A program made the position numbers and the translations under genes. A model generated the notes under the pieces. It ran no database searches. It was not told where the DNA came from and saw only the letters and a list, made by a program, of their open reading frames with translations. Shown in pieces: positions 1-5,228 of a stretch of 10,743 nucleotides of DNA (positions are counted from its first letter, which is position 1; every line of letters begins with the position of its first letter). The DNA is from Paenibacillus sp. Its GTDB lineage: Bacteria; Bacillota; Bacilli; Paenibacillales; Paenibacillaceae. The stretch is from assembly GCA_029256665.1 (NCBI GenBank), contig JAQSXN010000074.1, positions 1 through 10,743 of the forward strand, written 5' to 3'.

Positions 1-170
1 CTTAGATTAGCCGGCGCGTTCTCGTCGATCGGAATTTCATTGAATTCGATGGTGATATACGCCGGCTCCCTCTCGATGATGCGCGACAGCTCCTTGGTGA
101 ATGCGTTTACAATCTCTTGCTTCTGAAAGTCCGTCCGACCCTCGTACATGCGGATCATAATATGCGGCAA
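1..170 (-). CDS. 4-oxalocrotonate tautomerase-like protein, 3' end missing
   Basis: The first 56 codons of a small protein run off the left edge. It begins MPHIMIRMYEGRTDFQKQ and matches the tautomerase superfamily pattern: a proline right after the initiator Met (the catalytic base once Met is removed), then Gly-Arg at positions 10-11 of the mature chain, equivalent to Arg11 of 4-oxalocrotonate tautomerase. The second family arginine (Arg39) appears to be Thr here, so it is probably not a true 4-OT but a relative of unknown substrate. The start is TTG at 168-170, chosen because GGAGG lies 7 bases upstream and Pro must follow the start. Typical family members are about 60-75 aa, so only a few residues are likely missing. 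A possible promoter lies at 225-253. Family assignment is fairly sure; the substrate is unknown. Confidence 0.75.
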   Translation of the reverse strand, partial: MPHIMIRMYEGRTDFQKQEIVNAFTKELSRIIEREPAYITIEFNEIPIDENAPANL

Positions 171-224
171 GCGAAGTCCTCCGTTTCGGTATAGTTGCTT
201 GTGACGAATCTCTTGCGTACCTTA

Positions 225-253
225 ATCCTACGGAATTAGCCGCAGTCGGACAA
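225..253 (-). promoter_or_regulatory. Possible promoter of the tautomerase gene
   Basis: On the minus strand, TTGTCC (248-253) and TAGGAT (225-230) are separated by exactly 17 bases. This resembles a housekeeping sigma-A promoter and would give a leader of about 50 bases before the TTG start at 170. It is called by eye only. The rest of the 171-345 gap holds no gene I can support, only a 14-bp palindrome at 307-320 and a T-rich run near 280-288. Confidence 0.35.
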
Positions 254-345
254 TGGAATGGCTTTGCGGGGCTTGTGTTTTTTTTAGGCGGTTGAAATGC
301 GCTTGGAAACGAATTCGTTTTATATCCTATTTTCATCGAAATTGC

Positions 346-375
346 TTGACCGTTCCCTTCGAGGTATGGTATATT
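346..375 (+). promoter_or_regulatory. Promoter of the tRNA-Leu gene
   Basis: TTGACC (346-351) and TATATT (370-375) are separated by 18 bases, close to the sigma-A consensus. Transcription would start near 382, about 20 bases before the mature tRNA 5' end at 401, which is a normal arrangement for a stand-alone tRNA gene. Confidence 0.6.
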
Positions 376-400
376 ATTTTCTGTTGACGCAAGTTGACAT

Positions 401-487
401 GCGGTCGTGGCGGAATTGGCAGACGCGCTAGATTCAGGTTCTAGTGGTGTAACAGCCGTGGAGGTTCGAGTCCTCTCGACCGCACCA
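401..487 (+). tRNA. tRNA-Leu, anticodon CAG
   Basis: An 87-base tRNA with a long variable arm (class II). The acceptor stem GCGGTCG (401-407) pairs perfectly with CGACCGC (477-483), followed by discriminator A (484) and encoded CCA (485-487). The anticodon arm pairs CTAGA with TCTAG around the loop TTCAGGT, giving anticodon CAG, which reads CUG leucine codons. The T loop TTCGAGT is canonical, with stem GGAGG/CCTCT. The gene stands alone, with its own promoter at 346-375 and a strong terminator at 503-529, and has no tRNA or rRNA neighbours in the window. Confidence 0.97.
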
Positions 488-502
488 ACCTTATAAACAA
501 AC

Positions 503-529
503 AGACTCGCCTAATGGCGAGTCTTTTTT
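503..529 (+). terminator. Intrinsic terminator of the tRNA-Leu gene
   Basis: A perfect 9-bp stem AGACTCGCC (503-511) / GGCGAGTCT (516-524) with loop TAAT is followed directly by a run of T through 529. It begins 16 bases after the tRNA CCA end. Confidence 0.93.
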
Positions 530-618
530 GTATCTAGTTATTGAGCTCGCCTTGTGCGAAGCTTAAGCGAGGCTTGGCCTTTTTTCGAACTCGTGCCTAA
601 GATGCCGCTTCCGACAAG

Positions 619-1218
619 TTACATAGTCTTTCCGCTACCCTCAGCCGTTGCATCCTCCAGCAACCTTCCGCGATCATGCCATTCGCCGTACAGCTTGTTT
701 TCTTTCGTATTGGCAATCAATTTGGCGAGTCGGCTTTCGAACAATTCAGGCTGCTGTTTCTTGACGCTCTGTATGTTGTCGACGCGGACTCTTCGGTAAA
801 GGGCGGGCAACGACATAAAATTGTCGTACGCGCCTTCCTCCTGCAGCCTCTGCAGAATCTGCCCATCGATGACGAAAGAATCGGGATCCATATCCGGCAG
901 CGCCTTTCTGCCTTCCTCGCGCATCAGCCCAAGCCTCTCGAGACGCCTGACGCGTTCTTTGTTTAATTCCGTCCAATTGCTTTTTTTGCTTCTGGGAGAC
1001 AGTCGCTGGGCCGTCTGGGTTTCGGATACCTTCTTCTTGACGCCGTCGATCCAACCGACGCATAGACATTCTTCCACGGCATCCAAATAAAGCAGCGTGC
1101 CCGGCGTCGGCTTCACGCTGACAATTACCCAGCAGCAGGTTTTCGTCTTGCCGTTTTCCCGCAGCCATTCCCTTAGCTCTTCTCGCGTTCGAACGGGAAT
1201 TAATTCATCGATATCCAT
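619..1218 (-). CDS. YdeI/OmpD-associated family protein
   Basis: The 199-aa product belongs to the family annotated as bacteriocin-protection or YdeI/OmpD-associated proteins. Recognisable features are the block LDAVEECLCVGWIDG (residues 45-59), the basic stretch RLSPRSKKSNWTELNKERV (72-90) and the following LERLGLMREEGRKAL (93-107), all in family order; the C-terminal half is helical and carries an OmdA-like region. There is no signal peptide, so it is probably cytosolic. The biochemical role of the family is not established, and the bacteriocin-protection label comes from enterobacterial phenotypes that may not apply here. The start is the ATG at 1216-1218; GGAAGGGAG upstream is somewhat far (13 bases), and no nearer in-frame start exists. 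A likely promoter is at 1262-1290. It is probably transcribed alone. Confidence 0.8.
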   Translation of the reverse strand: MDIDELIPVRTREELREWLRENGKTKTCCWVIVSVKPTPGTLLYLDAVEECLCVGWIDGVKKKVSETQTAQRLSPRSKKSNWTELNKERVRRLERLGLMREEGRKALPDMDPDSFVIDGQILQRLQEEGAYDNFMSLPALYRRVRVDNIQSVKKQQPELFESRLAKLIANTKENKLYGEWHDRGRLLEDATAEGSGKTM

Positions 1219-1261
1219 AGTGGCGTCAAAACTCCCTTCCGAGACCGGAGATTTTAATACT

Positions 1262-1290
1262 ATTATAGAGCAAGGAGGGACGGCTGTCGC
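1262..1290 (-). promoter_or_regulatory. Likely promoter of the YdeI-family gene, overlapped by a small hairpin
   Basis: On the minus strand, GCGACA (1285-1290) and a perfect TATAAT (1262-1267) are 17 bases apart, about 44 bases upstream of the ATG at 1218. The -35 element lies in the loop and arm of an inverted repeat, GGACGGC (1278-1284) / GCCGTCC (1289-1295). That hairpin lies 29 bases past the DinB gene stop but has no T run, so it is a poor terminator. Confidence 0.5.
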
Positions 1291-1323
1291 CGTCCTAGCC
1301 GCGGGAGCGATTATTTCCGATAA

Positions 1324-1842
1324 CTAAAGGCTGGATGCCTCTGGCCGCTGGTACCAATACAACGAATAATCGTTCATCACGGATGCGTGTCCCTGCTGGC
1401 GCAGCATGGTAGAGATATTGCCTCTATGATAAGTCCCGTGGTTGACGAGGTGCAGCACGATTTCCGATAGTCGGGTTTCTCGCGGTCCCGCGAACGGATT
1501 ATCCAACAAGATGGTCTGCTCCACATCCACCCCGCTGCCCAGCCATTGTCCGACCTGCTCCGATAATTTGGCGTATAACTCCGCATATTCGTCCGCCGTA
1601 TCATAGACTTTGACATAATCAGCACCGCAAGCTTGCATCGCTTCCGGCATCCCCGTTCCCGTCAGAACCAAATACCACGTCTTATCAATCGCATAGATAT
1701 GGCTTAGGGCGTGCGCGATGGTAGGAAACGAGCTATTCACTTCTTGGCTCAGCACGTCGTTCGGCAGCTCCTTGATGCGTCCGATAATCGTTTGATTGGC
1801 CCAAACGTGGTAATGATACATGTTTGCTGGATGATTGGTCAT
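1324..1842 (-). CDS. DinB-family four-helix metal-binding protein
   Basis: The 172-aa product has the DinB/YfiT-like helical bundle pattern with three well-placed histidines, expected to bind a divalent metal: His48 in HALSHIYAIDKTWY, and His135 and His139 in LVNHGTYHRGNI. Length and His spacing fit the family (about 150-175 aa). Members include thiol-dependent transferases (bacillithiol transferases) and many proteins without known function; the original DinB was damage-inducible. I cannot tell which substrate it uses. The start at 1840-1842 is chosen because AAGGAG sits 9 bases upstream; the open frame extends 29 codons further but those residues overlap the terminator dyad and look non-coding. 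It lies 83 bases downstream of the WYL regulator gene, a common pairing, and may be its target. A TATAAT at 1895-1900 could give it its own promoter. Confidence 0.88.
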   Translation of the reverse strand: MTNHPANMYHYHVWANQTIIGRIKELPNDVLSQEVNSSFPTIAHALSHIYAIDKTWYLVLTGTGMPEAMQACGADYVKVYDTADEYAELYAKLSEQVGQWLGSGVDVEQTILLDNPFAGPRETRLSEIVLHLVNHGTYHRGNISTMLRQQGHASVMNDYSLYWYQRPEASSL

Positions 1843-1899
1843 GTGTAAAGTCTCCTTTATAAATCGTGATGGGTAATGCGCTGGAACTGCCTTCATTAT

Positions 1900-1936
1900 A
1901 AAAAAAGAAGTATGACAGCTGTCTGTCATACTTCTT
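1900..1936 (-). terminator. Terminator of the WYL regulator gene (perfect 14-bp dyad)
   Basis: Bases 1905-1918 pair perfectly with 1923-1936 around a 4-base loop (14 bp), and on the minus strand the stem runs into seven Ts (1900-1906). One arm includes the last codons and stop of the regulator gene. It looks like a strong intrinsic terminator. The last T also begins a TATAAT (1895-1900), so the element could double as a regulatory site for the DinB gene. Confidence 0.8.
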
Positions 1937-2843
1937 CATAAAGCTTGAGCGTATTCTGCAATCGTTCCTTCAAAATGGTTCGCAGCTCGCGAGGCTCGAG
2001 CACTTCGGCTCCGCTGCCGAAGCCGAGCAGAATGCTCCACAGCCAGCGCGCTTCGAGCGGACGAAATACGGGAATCCTCAGCGTCATGCTCCCGTCCTCG
2101 TGGATCTGTTTGTCGGCTTGGTGGAACTGATCCAATACGAGCGCAATCGCTTCGGGAGCTGCCCGCAGCACGACCTCCTCCACCTGCCCCTGCCACGCCT
2201 TGTTCGGCGTGTCCGCTTCTTGCGGCAAATCCGAATGCGGCGCGAACACGGCCGAAGTAAGCAACGGCTTCATCATTCGCGATAGGCGGAATTCCCGATA
2301 ATCGCTTCTGGAACGGCAATACCCATAGAGGTACCAATTGCTATATTTATAATGAAGCCTCAGAGGCTCCACCTCGCGCGTCGTCCACTCATTGTTGGCG
2401 CTAATGTAATCGAAGGTGACAACTCTTCTCTCCCTGATCGCCTTGCGAAGATTCGGCAGCGCGTCGGAATCCGTTCTGCGGCCTTCCAGATCCACGGCCA
2501 GACTCGGCGCCGCTTGTTCCGTTCCGATCGTTTGCAGCCGTTCGATGGTGCCTTGCACCCGTTCGTCTTCGAATACGGAGGAGAGGCTGGCCAGCACGGT
2601 AATAAGAGTCTCCACATCAAAGGAGCCGAGCAAGCTCCTATCCATCTTGTAGCCCTCCATCATGCCGAAGCCGCCATTCGAACCTTGATACGAAATAACC
2701 GGGAAACCCGCGGCGCAGATAACGTCGATATCCCGATAGATCGTTCGAGGCGACACATGAAACTCTTCCGCCAGCGTGGAGGCCGATAGGACCTCATGAT
2801 TCAATAGTTTATATATAATGGAAATTAGTCGCTCCAATTTCAT
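1926..2843 (-). CDS. HTH- and WYL-domain transcriptional regulator (YafY/DeoR-like)
   Basis: The 305-aa product has an N-terminal winged helix-turn-helix (about residues 1-60; the recognition region is around SPRTIYRDIDVICAAG at 31-46) and a WYL domain with the name-giving triad at Trp170-Tyr171-Leu172 in SNWYLYGYC, followed by the basic FRLSRM (185-190). A C-terminal domain (about 225-305) completes the usual YafY-type layout. WYL domains are thought to sense ligands such as nucleotides or nucleic acid ends; the signal here is unknown. The start at 2841-2843 places the HTH at the N-terminus as in relatives and has AGGGG 5 bases upstream; a longer 14-codon extension from 2885 would lie on the intergenic hairpin. 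DinB-like genes often sit next to such regulators, so it probably controls the following gene or itself. Confidence 0.9.
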   Translation of the reverse strand: MKLERLISIIYKLLNHEVLSASTLAEEFHVSPRTIYRDIDVICAAGFPVISYQGSNGGFGMMEGYKMDRSLLGSFDVETLITVLASLSSVFEDERVQGTIERLQTIGTEQAAPSLAVDLEGRRTDSDALPNLRKAIRERRVVTFDYISANNEWTTREVEPLRLHYKYSNWYLYGYCRSRSDYREFRLSRMMKPLLTSAVFAPHSDLPQEADTPNKAWQGQVEEVVLRAAPEAIALVLDQFHQADKQIHEDGSMTLRIPVFRPLEARWLWSILLGFGSGAEVLEPRELRTILKERLQNTLKLYEEV

Positions 2844-2875
2844 GCCTACCCCTGCCAATCTCTTATCGCATAGTG

Positions 2876-2909
2876 AAACCTCCAATCCCGCAAGCGGAAT
2901 TGGAGGTTT
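2876..2909 (-). terminator. Hairpin between the zinc-ribbon gene and the WYL regulator gene
   Basis: Bases 2876-2886 pair with 2899-2909 (11 bp) and, after one C/A mismatch, 2888-2890 pair with 2895-2897 around a CAAG loop. It lies 20 bases past the zinc-ribbon stop codon. There are only three Ts after the stem on either strand, so termination would be weak or factor-assisted; it could equally be an mRNA stability or processing element. Confidence 0.5.
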
Positions 2910-2929
2910 GGGAGTACGGGCCGCAGCCG

Positions 2930-3622
2930 TTAATCGAATAAATCGCCGAAAACGTCGAGCACCGTTTTTTTCTTTTTGTACGGACGTCCATACTTATCGT
3001 AGCCATACTTGCTATGCCCGTGACCATAGCCTTGACCATGCCCTGGCGTTTGGCCATAACCAGGCTGGCCGTAGCCGCCTTGTCCTTGCGGATAACTCGG
3101 ATTGCCGCCCGGCGGCGGCGGATATCCGCCTTGCCCGGCGCCTCCGCCATAGCCGGGGCCGGGAGCCGCCCCATAACCCGGAGAAGATTGGCCTGGCGCC
3201 GGCGCGCTGCCATAACCTTGACCAGGGGCGCCGCCATAGCTTCCGCCGGATGGACTTGAACCCGGTTTTGCAGCGTTTCCGCCGAACAAGCCGCCTCCGG
3301 ATGACCCTGAACCCGGATTAGCAGGGCTTCCGCCAAATAATCCTCCCCCGGATGTGCTTGGAGCACTGCCGAATCCTCCGGCCGATTGCCCCGGAGGCGC
3401 CGCGGAACCTGGCTGCACCGGGGGCTGGCTGCCGTACGAGGGCTGATCCAGCTGCTGTTCCATACGCTCGTAATCATCGCGAACTTCACGTACGCCTTGC
3501 AGGAGCTTCTCCAACTCGCCGCGATCAAGCCATACTCCTTTGCAAGCCGGACAAACGTCGATGAGGACGTCCTCCTTATGCACTTCCTTCATTCGAACAT
3601 CATCGCATACCGGACAATTCAT
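2930..3622 (-). CDS. TFIIB-type zinc-ribbon protein with long Gly/Pro/Tyr-rich tail
   Basis: The 230-aa product starts with a short zinc ribbon of the zf-TFIIB (PF13453-like) type: Cys3-x2-Cys6 and Cys24-x2-Cys27, ending in the family phrase CPACKGVWLDRGELEKL (24-40). After a short acidic helix (about 41-60) comes a low-complexity segment (about 60-212) rich in Gly, Pro, Tyr, Ser and Gln, with a duplicated SGGGLFGG unit (91-98 and 108-115). It ends in a basic patch (YKKKK, 215-219) and a hydrophobic tail VLDVFGDLFD. Zinc-ribbon proteins of this group are usually uncharacterised and may bind nucleic acids or protein partners; the function here is unknown. The ATG at 3620-3622 is preceded by GGGGA 8 bases away. 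It follows the 74-aa gene by 55 bases on the same strand, so the two may be one transcript. Confidence 0.85.
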   Translation of the reverse strand: MNCPVCDDVRMKEVHKEDVLIDVCPACKGVWLDRGELEKLLQGVREVRDDYERMEQQLDQPSYGSQPPVQPGSAAPPGQSAGGFGSAPSTSGGGLFGGSPANPGSGSSGGGLFGGNAAKPGSSPSGGSYGGAPGQGYGSAPAPGQSSPGYGAAPGPGYGGGAGQGGYPPPPGGNPSYPQGQGGYGQPGYGQTPGHGQGYGHGHSKYGYDKYGRPYKKKKTVLDVFGDLFD

Positions 3623-3677
3623 GCTACCATTCCCCGCTTTCCGTATTGGTGGATTTCATCCATCTATTCCGTCTTCG

Positions 3678-3902
3678 TTATGTCGGCTCCGACAACGGCG
3701 ATCGTCGTTGTTCCGTTGCAGGCTGATACAGGTAAGTCCTGCTCAGCTTAACGACCTTCCGGCTTGGCTTGCGGATCATGACGGAGCTGTCATCCCAAGC
3801 GACCACGATCCCCGACACGTCATTGCTCTCCAGCTCGTCCCTTACGATCCGGACCGTCTCACCCGACTGCCGGAACGCGTCCAGCTGTTCTTCGGTAATC
3901 AC
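3678..3902 (-). CDS. Small protein of unknown function (74 aa)
   Basis: I do not recognise this family. The 74-aa product starts MITEEQLDAF, then has a run of alternating hydrophobic residues (SGETVRIVRDELESNDVSG, 13-31; IVVAWDDSSVMIRK, 32-45) suggesting a small beta barrel such as an SH3- or Sm-like fold, and ends in a charged, probably loose tail. No signal peptide or membrane segment is present. I chose the GTG at 3900-3902: AGGAGG lies 12 bases upstream, a little far, but the only upstream alternative is a TTG at 3935, which would put the ribosome binding site inside the gene. It lies 55 bases upstream of the zinc-ribbon gene on the same strand and may be co-transcribed with it. Coding status is supported by the binding site and by the protein-like composition. 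Confidence 0.65.
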   Translation of the reverse strand: MITEEQLDAFRQSGETVRIVRDELESNDVSGIVVAWDDSSVMIRKPSRKVVKLSRTYLYQPATEQRRSPLSEPT

Positions 3903-3948
3903 TTCCGCCCAGCACCTCCTGCTATGTATGCGCAATTATTGTTGCAAA

Positions 3949-3983
3949 GACCCCAATGACAGCATTCGCGAATCATTGAGGTC
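3949..3983 (-). terminator. Imperfect hairpin after the 106-aa gene
   Basis: Bases 3949-3959 pair with 3973-3983 (10 of 11 pairs, one C/A mismatch), enclosing a loop that contains the palindrome ATTCGCGAAT. On the minus strand it is followed by only TTT, so it is a weak terminator candidate for the 106-aa gene. It lies about 43 bases past that gene's stop and 47 bases before the 74-aa gene. Confidence 0.45.
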
Positions 3984-4025
3984 CGTTTCATCGTTCTATA
4001 AGAGATTGGCGCTATAAGTTATTCC

Positions 4026-4346
4026 TTATCCGACATGTTCCTTCGAATCGTTGGTTTCGTACCATTCGTCCAACACGCGAGAAGACATGACGCGTTTGCC
4101 GATGTACTCGGCTTGTTTCTCCGTGAATTGCTCCCGCCATTCGATGGTCAGCTCGTCGCACAACTTGACGATCGTGAGCAGCTCCGACCAGGCTACATAT
4201 CTTTTGTACCAGAAAAATTGCGGATGCTCGATCATGTACGGGTATAGATCATCGAATTCGGTATGCTTGCAATCGAGCGCTCTCTCGAAATGGATCTTGG
4301 CGTCGTTCAATTTCACATTCATAAAATCGGCTGATATTTTTCCCAT
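4026..4346 (-). CDS. Small protein of unknown function (106 aa)
   Basis: I do not recognise this family. The 106-aa product begins MGKISADFMNVKLNDAKIHF and looks all-helical, with an aromatic-rich middle (HPQFFWYKRYVAWSELL, 41-57) and a charged second half (WREQFTEKQAEYIGKRVMSSRVLDEW, 70-95, in parts). Cysteines are at 26 and 63; no signal peptide or clear membrane span. It is probably a soluble cytosolic protein. The ATG at 4344-4346 has GGAGG 9 bases upstream, a convincing site; the frame extends 8 codons further without one. It lies 82 bases downstream of xpt on the same strand with a perfect TATAAT at 4379-4384 between them, so it may have its own promoter. Nothing in the sequence points to a function. 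Confidence 0.75.
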   Translation of the reverse strand: MGKISADFMNVKLNDAKIHFERALDCKHTEFDDLYPYMIEHPQFFWYKRYVAWSELLTIVKLCDELTIEWREQFTEKQAEYIGKRVMSSRVLDEWYETNDSKEHVG

Positions 4347-4378
4347 GTTTGTGTGCCTCCCCTCGATCACTTATGTAC

Positions 4379-4384
4379 ATTATA
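4379..4384 (-). promoter_or_regulatory. Possible -10 box upstream of the 106-aa gene
   Basis: A perfect TATAAT on the minus strand lies 32 bases before the ATG at 4346. No good -35 element is found 16-18 bases upstream, so the promoter is uncertain. Confidence 0.3.
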
Positions 4385-4428
4385 AGCCATATCATTGCGC
4401 CGGGAAAGAGCAAAGCGGCTGGAACATC

Positions 4429-5001
4429 TTACTCGAACGTAATCTCCCCGCCCTCAAGGGACGATATCTTGACCAACGATTCGACGCGCAACCCGGTTTC
4501 GCGAAGGGTTCTTCCCCCTGCTTGGAACGACTTCTCGACGACGACGCCCATGCCGACCAGGGCTGCCCCGGAGCGTTCGATGATCTTGATCAGCCCCCGC
4601 GCCGCATCGCCGTTGGCAATGATATCGTCGATAAACAATACCCGATCCTCGCTCGTCAGAAACTGTTTCGACACCATAATATCCGTAACCATGCCCTTCG
4701 TGAACGAAGGGACCCGTTCGCAATAGGCATCCGGATCGGCGATCAGCGTCTTCTTTCTCCTTGCGAATATTAGCGGCACTCCCAGCACGTATGCAGTCGT
4801 AAACGCCGCCGGGATGCCGGAGGATTCGACCGTAATGACTTTCGTAATCGACTGCTCCGCAAAGCGCGACGCGAATTCATGTCCCATCTCCATCGTAAGC
4901 GCGGGATCTACCATATGATTAATGATTGCGTCCATTCGAAGCACGTCGTTCGATACCACCGACGATTCTTGCAGGATGCGCTGTTTAAGTTTTTCCATCA
5001 T
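4429..5001 (-). CDS. xpt: Xanthine phosphoribosyltransferase
   Basis: The 190-aa product transfers the phosphoribosyl group of PRPP to xanthine, giving XMP in purine salvage in the cytosol. It follows the Bacillus Xpt pattern closely over its whole length: DEFASRFA-like helix (here HEFASRFAEQSITKVITVESSGIPAA, 41-66 in parts), the base-binding region, the PRPP-binding motif VLFIDDIIANGDA (121-133), and the C-terminal RVESLVKISSLEGGEITF (172-189). The usual length is about 190-195 aa. Two adjacent ATGs (4999-5001 and 4996-4998) both fit GGAGG, 6 or 9 bases upstream; I keep the first. In Bacillus subtilis the gene is controlled by a guanine riboswitch and PurR; here I see no conserved purine-aptamer segments in the leader, although other structure is possible. 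It diverges from the lipoprotein gene. Confidence 0.95.
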   Translation of the reverse strand: MMEKLKQRILQESSVVSNDVLRMDAIINHMVDPALTMEMGHEFASRFAEQSITKVITVESSGIPAAFTTAYVLGVPLIFARRKKTLIADPDAYCERVPSFTKGMVTDIMVSKQFLTSEDRVLFIDDIIANGDAARGLIKIIERSGAALVGMGVVVEKSFQAGGRTLRETGLRVESLVKISSLEGGEITFE

Positions 5002-5119
5002 TTATGACCTCCACCATTAATCCCTTTTCGATAAAGTACCACACGGATGCCGAGTCGCGCAACCTGACATGCCTCGAAACGCGGTCTCGGTTTATTGCGC
5101 GCCAGCGATGGATAGGGGA

Positions 5120-5148
5120 AATTTACATATTCTTTGTTCGAAATGCAA
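5120..5148 (-). promoter_or_regulatory. Possible promoter of xpt
   Basis: On the minus strand, TTGCAT (5143-5148) and TAAATT (5120-5125) are 17 bases apart. Transcription would start near 5113, leaving a leader of about 110 bases before the xpt start. The 5002-5228 gap is the divergent region between xpt and the lipoprotein gene; apart from the promoters, and RNA pairings at 5050-5101, I find nothing else in it. Confidence 0.35.
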
Positions 5149-5174
5149 CTTTATGGAACGAAAATGCGTTAAAC

Positions 5175-5182
5175 TATATATA
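5175..5182 (+). promoter_or_regulatory. Possible -10 region of the lipoprotein gene
   Basis: A TATATATA run sits 46 bases before the chosen ATG at 5229. No good -35 element stands out (TTATGG at 5151-5156 is 18 bases before it). Transcription starting near 5188 would rule out the ATG at 5187 as the true start, supporting 5229. Confidence 0.3.
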
Positions 5183-5228
5183 GAACATGCGGATCGGCGG
5201 TGAATGGCGAATGAGGAGAAAAAATCGG

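Noticed and set aside
37-336. 99-aa minus-strand open frame at the left edge.
   Set aside because: It is out of frame with the tautomerase sequence, which has a catalytic proline, Gly-Arg motif and GGAGG-supported start.
530-618. Possible second terminator after the tRNA (hairpin followed by six Ts near 582-587).
   Set aside because: The stem is short, has a bulge and lies about 12 bases from the T run; the terminator at 503-529 already explains tRNA termination.
1843-1929. 29-codon N-terminal extension of the DinB protein.
   Set aside because: It runs through the terminator dyad, while the internal ATG at 1842 has a strong AAGGAG site and fits the family length.
2863-3528. 221-aa open frame on the minus strand overlapping the zinc-ribbon gene.
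   Set aside because: It is an out-of-frame reading of the low-complexity tail; the other frame begins with an intact zinc ribbon and a proper ATG.
3903-3935. TTG start at 3935 for the 74-aa protein.
   Set aside because: It would place AGGAGG inside the coding sequence and has no binding site of its own; GTG at 3902 is better supported.
5002-5113. Purine (guanine) riboswitch upstream of xpt, as in Bacillus subtilis.
   Set aside because: On the minus strand I could not find the conserved junction and loop segments of the purine aptamer; only general stem potential is seen.
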